From assembly GCA_027066745.1 (NCBI GenBank), contig JAMONB010000290.1, positions 1-32,557 of the forward strand: DNA of 32,557 nt. Direction: 5' to 3'. A model generated the notes under the pieces. The model ran no database searches and was not told where the DNA came from. It saw only the letters and a list, made by a program, of their open reading frames with translations. The stretch's first letter is position 1. Every line of letters begins with the position of its first letter. Both the position numbers and the translations under genes were made by a program. The DNA is from Flavobacteriaceae bacterium. Its GTDB lineage: Bacteria > Bacteroidota > Bacteroidia > Flavobacteriales > Flavobacteriaceae. Below, piece by piece: positions 27,468 through 32,557 of this stretch.

Positions 27468-29237
27468 ATGTCAGATCATCATCATAAAGAAACTTTTGTA
27501 ACAAAGTACGTCTTTAGTCAAGATCATAAAATGATTTCTAAACAATACCTAATTACGGGTATTATCATGGGGGTTATAGCAGGTTTTATGTCTATGTTGT
27601 TTCGTTTACAAATAGCCTATCCTGAAGAATCATTTAGTATTATTGAAGCCTTTTTAGGAAGAGCAGGCGAAGGTGGAGTAATGACGCCAGACATGTACTT
27701 GTCTTTAGTGACTATTCATGGTACGCTAATGGTGTTTTTTGTACTAACAGCAGGCCTAAGTGGTACGTTTAGTAATTTGTTAATTCCGTTACAGATTGGT
27801 GCTCGTGATATGGCATCTGGTTTTTTAAATATGATATCCTATTGGCTGTTCTTTTTATCATCAGTTATTATGTTGGCTTCATTATTTATTGAAACAGGGC
27901 CCGCAAATGCTGGTTGGACTATCTACCCACCATTAAGTGCCTTGCCACAAGCAATTTCAGGTTCTGGTTTAGGAATGACCTTATGGTTGGTTTCTATGGC
28001 AATATTTATAGCATCGTCATTATTAGGTGCTTTAAACTATATTGTTACTGTTTTAAATTTACGTACCATTGGTATGAAAATGACAAGATTGCCATTAACA
28101 ATTTGGGCTTTCTTTGTGACAGCAATTATTGGTGTTGTATCATTTCCAGTATTATTATCTGCTGCGTTATTATTGATTTTTGATAGAAGTTTTGGTACTT
28201 CTTTCTATTTGTCAGACATCTATGTTGCTGGTGAAGTCTTACATTATAAAGGAGGTTCTCCTATACTTTTTGAACACTTATTTTGGTTTTTAGGGCATCC
28301 TGAAGTATATATTGTCATTTTACCTGCAATGGGTATTGTTTCAGAAATATTGGCAGTGAATTCTAGAAAACCGATATTTGGTTATAGAGCAATGATTATC
28401 TCAATTATATCGATTGCATTTTTATCAACGATAGTTTGGGGTCACCACATGTTTGTTACAGGTATGAATCCGTTTTTAGGTTCTGTATTTACCTTTACAA
28501 CATTATTAATTGCCATACCGTCTGCCGTCAAATCATTTAATTGGATTACCACCATTTGGAAAGGTAATATACAAATGAATACGGCCATGTTATTTTCTAT
28601 AGGTTTTGTATCTACTTTTATTACTGGCGGATTGACAGGTATAATTTTAGGAGATAGTGCTCTTGATATTAATGTACATGATACTTATTTTGTAATAGCA
28701 CATTTTCACTTAGTAATGGGTGTTTCTGCCATTTTCGGAATGATAGCTGGTGTTTACCATTGGTTTCCTAAAATGTATGGTAGAATGATGAATAAAGACT
28801 TAGGTTACCTTCATTTTTGGCTAACCGCTATTGCAGCTTATGGTGTGTTTTTTCCAATGCATTTTGTAGGTCTTGCAGGTTTGCCAAGACGTTATTATAG
28901 TAATACTGCTTTTCCTATTTTTGATGATTTAGCAGACATCAATGTGTTGATGACGATATTTGCAATCATTGGAGGCTTAGCTCAACTTATATTTTTAGCC
29001 AATTTTTTCTTTAGTATTTCAAAAGGGAAGAAAGCTTCTAAAAACCCATGGAGGGCAACAACACTTGAATGGACAACCCCTGTTGAGCATATACATGGTA
29101 ACTGGCCAGGAGAAATCCCTACGGTACACCGTTGGGCTTATGACTACAGTAAAACTAATGAGAATGGAGAATTATGGGAAGGTGAAGACTTTACATTGCA
29201 AACCGTTCCGATAAGAGATGGAGAAGAAGAGTTTTAA
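27468..29237 (+). CDS. coxA: Cytochrome c oxidase subunit I
   Basis: 589 aa; WFLGHPEVYIVILPAMGIVSEI, WGHHMFVTGM, HDTYFVIAHFHLVM haem-copper oxidase motifs. Confidence 0.98.
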   Translation: MSDHHHKETFVTKYVFSQDHKMISKQYLITGIIMGVIAGFMSMLFRLQIAYPEESFSIIEAFLGRAGEGGVMTPDMYLSLVTIHGTLMVFFVLTAGLSGTFSNLLIPLQIGARDMASGFLNMISYWLFFLSSVIMLASLFIETGPANAGWTIYPPLSALPQAISGSGLGMTLWLVSMAIFIASSLLGALNYIVTVLNLRTIGMKMTRLPLTIWAFFVTAIIGVVSFPVLLSAALLLIFDRSFGTSFYLSDIYVAGEVLHYKGGSPILFEHLFWFLGHPEVYIVILPAMGIVSEILAVNSRKPIFGYRAMIISIISIAFLSTIVWGHHMFVTGMNPFLGSVFTFTTLLIAIPSAVKSFNWITTIWKGNIQMNTAMLFSIGFVSTFITGGLTGIILGDSALDINVHDTYFVIAHFHLVMGVSAIFGMIAGVYHWFPKMYGRMMNKDLGYLHFWLTAIAAYGVFFPMHFVGLAGLPRRYYSNTAFPIFDDLADINVLMTIFAIIGGLAQLIFLANFFFSISKGKKASKNPWRATTLEWTTPVEHIHGNWPGEIPTVHRWAYDYSKTNENGELWEGEDFTLQTVPIRDGEEEF

Positions 29238-29264
29238 TCCTTTTTGAACATAAAAATATACAAT

Positions 29265-29295
29265 AAACAGCCTCAACTATTGAGGCTGTTTTTAT
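29265..29295 (+). terminator. Rho-independent terminator after cox1
   Basis: AAACAGCCTCAA-cta-TTGAGGCTGTTT followed by TTATTT. Confidence 0.9.
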
Positions 29296-29327
29296 TTCAT
29301 TATATTTGAGACATAAATTCTATCGTA

Positions 29328-31706
29328 ATGCGTATTTTTAAAACAATTCTTAAAATTTTAGCCGTTTTCCTTATCGTAGCACTTATAGGTGGCTATTTGT
29401 TTAAAAATAGCTTAAAACCAACTTATAAAGGAGAACTAAAATTAGTATTATTACAAGATAAAGTTGAAGTTTTTTATGATGATTATGGTATCCCTCATAT
29501 TTATGCTCAAAACGAATTAGATGCCCGTAGAGCATTAGGTTATGTACACGCTCAAGATAGATTGTGGCAAATGGAAGTCATTAGAAGACTGGCAGCTGGC
29601 AGGCTCTCAGAATTATTTGGTCAAAAATTAATTAGAATTGATAAATTTTTCTCAGGCTTAGGTATTGAAGAAGCTTCTAAAAAAACAATAGCAGCGTTAG
29701 ATGAAAACTCAAAAGTCTATCAATTGACGATGGCATATTTAGATGGTGTCAATCAATTTATAGATAAAGGAGCAACTCCAGTCGAATTTTATTTACTGGG
29801 TATTGATAAGGAAAAATACACTTTAAAAGATGTATATAATGTATTTGGGTATATGTCATTTAGCTTTGCGGCAGCTCATAAAACTGATCCTGTATTAACT
29901 GAAGTTCAAAGTAAATTAGGAAATGATTATTTGAATGAATTAGCGATTCCAATTTATGAAAATACAACATTGATAAAGACAGAAAAGAATGCCGTTATAG
30001 AAACTAGATTGGCTGAAGCAGTTAGTGCCATTTATGAACAACTACCAGTTTCTCCTTTTATTGGAAGTAATAGCTGGGTCATAGGTGCTGATAAAACTAA
30101 AAATGGGAAGGTGATCTTCGCAAATGATCCTCATATAGGCTTTGCACAACCAGCCGTTTGGTATGAGTCACATATTATAACTCCAAACTACGAAATGTAC
30201 GGTTACAATATGGCTTTGACTCCTTTTCCTATGCTTGGGCATAATAGAAAATATGCTTACGGATTAACCATGTTAGAAAATGATGATATCGATTTTTATA
30301 TTGAAGAGAATAATCCAAAAAATAAAAATGAATATCAAACACCTAACGGATTTGAAGCGTATGAATTTTGGGATAAAGAGATAAAAGTAAAAGATTCAAC
30401 AACGATTAAGTATAAAATTAAAGTAAGTAAACATGGCCCAATATTAAATGATATAATTGAGCAAATTACAGATGAACGTCCAATAGCAATGGATTGGATT
30501 TATACAAAATTTCCTAATAAAATGTTAGAAGTGGCTTATGAATTGTCTCATGCCAATTCATTAAAAGAGTTTAAACATGGGGCTGCAATGCTTCATGCAC
30601 CAGGCTTAAATATTATGTATGGAGACGCAGATGATAATATTGCTTGGTTTGCATCAGCAAAATTGTATAAATTTAAAAATGAGGTCAATTCAAAATTATA
30701 CCTTAATGGGAATAGTACTGATGATGAAAAGACATATTTAGATTTTGAACAAAATCCACAAGCTATAAATCCGACAAGCCATTATGTATACTCTGCGAAC
30801 AATCAGCCAGATTCAATTGCAGGGATGCTATATCCTGGGTATTACTTGCCTGAAGATAGAGCCAAACGGATTGTAAATTTACTAGAGCCAAAAAATGATT
30901 TCACCAAAGAAGATGTACTGAAAATGATTAATGATGTTACCAGTTCTATAACACCAACAGTTGTAGAGAATGCTCTGAAAGATATTACAATAGATGACTT
31001 TTCTAAAACTGAAAAACAAGCTATTGAAATTCTAAAAAAGTGGGATGGTAGTTATCATTTAGAAAGTGTTGCCCCAACCATTTATAATCGTTTTATTTAT
31101 GAGTTTTTGAACAATACATTTAAAGATGAGATGGGTAAAACATTCAAAACCTTTATCAATACAAGTCTACAGAAAAAAGTAATTGCTGTACAAATGGCAA
31201 GAGATAGCTCTGTTTGGTGGAATGATATAACTACAAAAGACAAAATAGAATCAAAGCAAGATATTATTAGTAAATCGTTAAAAAGTACAGTTTCATTTTT
31301 AGAAGGTCAATTAGGAGAGGCGGTTGATAGTTGGGTGTGGAGCAAAGTACATAGCATAGAACACAACCATCCAATGGGAAAAGTATCAGCTTTAAGAGAA
31401 TATTTTAATGTGGGTCCTTTTGAAATTAATGGTGGAGCAGAAGTGATAAATAATTTAGCTTTTAAATTAGATAGTACAGGTTATTATAAGGTGACCTCAG
31501 GCCCTTCAACACGTAGAGTCATTGATTTTTATGATGTAGAAAATAGTATGAGTATTTTGCCAACTGGTCAATCAGGTAATCCGCAAAGTAAGCACTATGA
31601 TGACCAGGCTAATAAATATAATAAAGGTGAATTTATCAAAATGCTGATAAATGAAAAAGCAATTAAGACTTCTAAAAATAAGTTGGTATTTAGTCCCCTA
31701 AACTAA
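29328..31706 (+). CDS. Penicillin acylase family protein (Ntn hydrolase, S45-like)
   Basis: 792 aa; N-terminal TM/signal; DDYGIPHIYAQNELDARRALGYVHAQDRLWQMEVIRRLAAGRLSELFG; GSNSWVIG autoprocessing/nucleophile Ser. Confidence 0.94.
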   Translation: MRIFKTILKILAVFLIVALIGGYLFKNSLKPTYKGELKLVLLQDKVEVFYDDYGIPHIYAQNELDARRALGYVHAQDRLWQMEVIRRLAAGRLSELFGQKLIRIDKFFSGLGIEEASKKTIAALDENSKVYQLTMAYLDGVNQFIDKGATPVEFYLLGIDKEKYTLKDVYNVFGYMSFSFAAAHKTDPVLTEVQSKLGNDYLNELAIPIYENTTLIKTEKNAVIETRLAEAVSAIYEQLPVSPFIGSNSWVIGADKTKNGKVIFANDPHIGFAQPAVWYESHIITPNYEMYGYNMALTPFPMLGHNRKYAYGLTMLENDDIDFYIEENNPKNKNEYQTPNGFEAYEFWDKEIKVKDSTTIKYKIKVSKHGPILNDIIEQITDERPIAMDWIYTKFPNKMLEVAYELSHANSLKEFKHGAAMLHAPGLNIMYGDADDNIAWFASAKLYKFKNEVNSKLYLNGNSTDDEKTYLDFEQNPQAINPTSHYVYSANNQPDSIAGMLYPGYYLPEDRAKRIVNLLEPKNDFTKEDVLKMINDVTSSITPTVVENALKDITIDDFSKTEKQAIEILKKWDGSYHLESVAPTIYNRFIYEFLNNTFKDEMGKTFKTFINTSLQKKVIAVQMARDSSVWWNDITTKDKIESKQDIISKSLKSTVSFLEGQLGEAVDSWVWSKVHSIEHNHPMGKVSALREYFNVGPFEINGGAEVINNLAFKLDSTGYYKVTSGPSTRRVIDFYDVENSMSILPTGQSGNPQSKHYDDQANKYNKGEFIKMLINEKAIKTSKNKLVFSPLN

Positions 31707-31805
31707 ATATAGAAAAGCAAAAATTAAATAATTTCAATGCGACATAATAATGTTAACTTGGTATTAATTATCATTTAGCCCAATTTAGAGTGTAAAAAAA
31801 GTATT

Positions 31806-32114
31806 ATGTCAGAAGAAGAAATTTACTTTGTATCAGTTGGAGAAAAAATTGAGAATGGGATTAAAAGCCAAATGTTTGGAAAACCTTGCTTCAAAATAAA
31901 TAAAAAAGCATTTACCTGTTTTTTTAAAAATGCAATGGTATTTAAGCTAAATGGTGAATTTCATCAAGAAGCATTAAGCTTAGAAGGTTCAGAATTATTT
32001 GATCCATCTGGAAAAAATAGACCAATGAAAGAATGGGTTCAAGTTTCATTTGATTACAAGGAAAAGTGGAAAATGTTTGCGGAAAAATCTGCAGAATATG
32101 TTGGTGAAAAATAA
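31806..32114 (+). CDS. Small TfoX/Sxy N-terminal-domain-like protein
   Basis: 102 aa; SQMFGKPCFKINKKAFTCFFKNAMVFKLNGEFHQEALSLEGSELFDPSGKNRPMKEWVQV resembles TfoX_N-type folds by eye. Confidence 0.55.
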   Translation: MSEEEIYFVSVGEKIENGIKSQMFGKPCFKINKKAFTCFFKNAMVFKLNGEFHQEALSLEGSELFDPSGKNRPMKEWVQVSFDYKEKWKMFAEKSAEYVGEK

Positions 32115-32244
32115 ATGACGAGCTGTTAAAATTAAATTACAAATTATAGATAATATTATTGTTAGAAAATTTAAAGCAACCATAGACTAAGATTAGCATC
32201 TATTAATAGAATTCAAGTTATTAGTAGTAAAAATAGGTTAGATT

Positions 32245-32557
32245 ATGAAACGAGTACTAGTTTTTTTATTGGTGGTTGTAGTACTTTCTAGTTGTACAGG
32301 TGATGATAATTCAAGAATTAATAACCAAATTATTGGAGAATGGAAATTAATGAAAGCTGAAATAGTTAGTTTTAGTCAAAATCCATCAATAATAGATTAC
32401 TCAGATGAAAATATAATTTATAATTTTAAATCTGAAGGTAAATTAGTTATTACTGGAGAGGTGAATGTAGGGTATTTAGAAGGAGAATACGATTATTATT
32501 TTGGGGATGATTATTTAGGAGGAACGAGTGGCTCTAAAAGCTTATTAGTAAAAATTA
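32245..32557 (+). CDS. Putative lipoprotein (lipocalin-like), truncated by window end
   Basis: ATG at 32245: MKRVLVFLLVVVVLSSCTGDDNSRINNQIIGEWKLMKAEIVSFSQNPS...; lipobox LSSC and an IIGEWKLMKAE lipocalin-like start; runs off window so absent from ORF track. Confidence 0.75.
   Translation, partial: MKRVLVFLLVVVVLSSCTGDDNSRINNQIIGEWKLMKAEIVSFSQNPSIIDYSDENIIYNFKSEGKLVITGEVNVGYLEGEYDYYFGDDYLGGTSGSKSLLVKI

Noticed and set aside
27914-28183. Plus-strand 89-aa ORF
   Set aside because: Out-of-frame shadow within cox1.
1-32557. CRISPR array, tRNA/rRNA genes, IS/transposase or phage integration
   Set aside because: No regular spaced repeats, no RNA gene signatures and no transposase/integrase reading frames noticed by eye.

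Overview
This looks like a low-GC Flavobacteriia-type (Bacteroidota) chromosomal segment. Left to right on the minus strand: the N-terminal ~1381 codons of sprA (gliding/T9SS outer-membrane protein, TTG start, runs off the window edge and is absent from the ORF track), ruvA, and maeB (malic enzyme fused to a phosphotransacetylase-like domain). Next is a compact LacI-controlled carbohydrate utilisation locus: PfkB fructokinase, cytoplasmic (alpha/alpha)6-type glycoside hydrolase, SUC/SLC45-like sugar transporter and a SusD-less TonB-dependent receptor, with a divergent LacI regulator. Two near-identical perfect palindromic operators lie exactly 21 bp apart in the divergent promoter region. Then come queG, ruvB and a SPOR-like protein (minus), and a full plus-strand Alternative Complex III operon (actA-F) followed by cox2-cox1 with its own promoter. 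The window ends with a penicillin-acylase-family Ntn hydrolase, a TfoX-like small protein and a truncated lipoprotein. The best candidates for something under-described are: (i) the sux-like sucrose/fructoside locus with a non-canonical hydrolase, which appears inserted into a conserved ruvB-queG / maeB-ruvA-sprA backbone; (ii) an ActA with seven CXXCH motifs, including a tandemly duplicated N-terminal cytochrome c domain; (iii) an ActC/NrfD membrane subunit with a C-terminal helix-hairpin-helix domain; (iv) a His-rich insert in ActF; (v) an FNR/CRP-like palindrome in the cox2 promoter. All family calls come from reading the translations; no database search was run.
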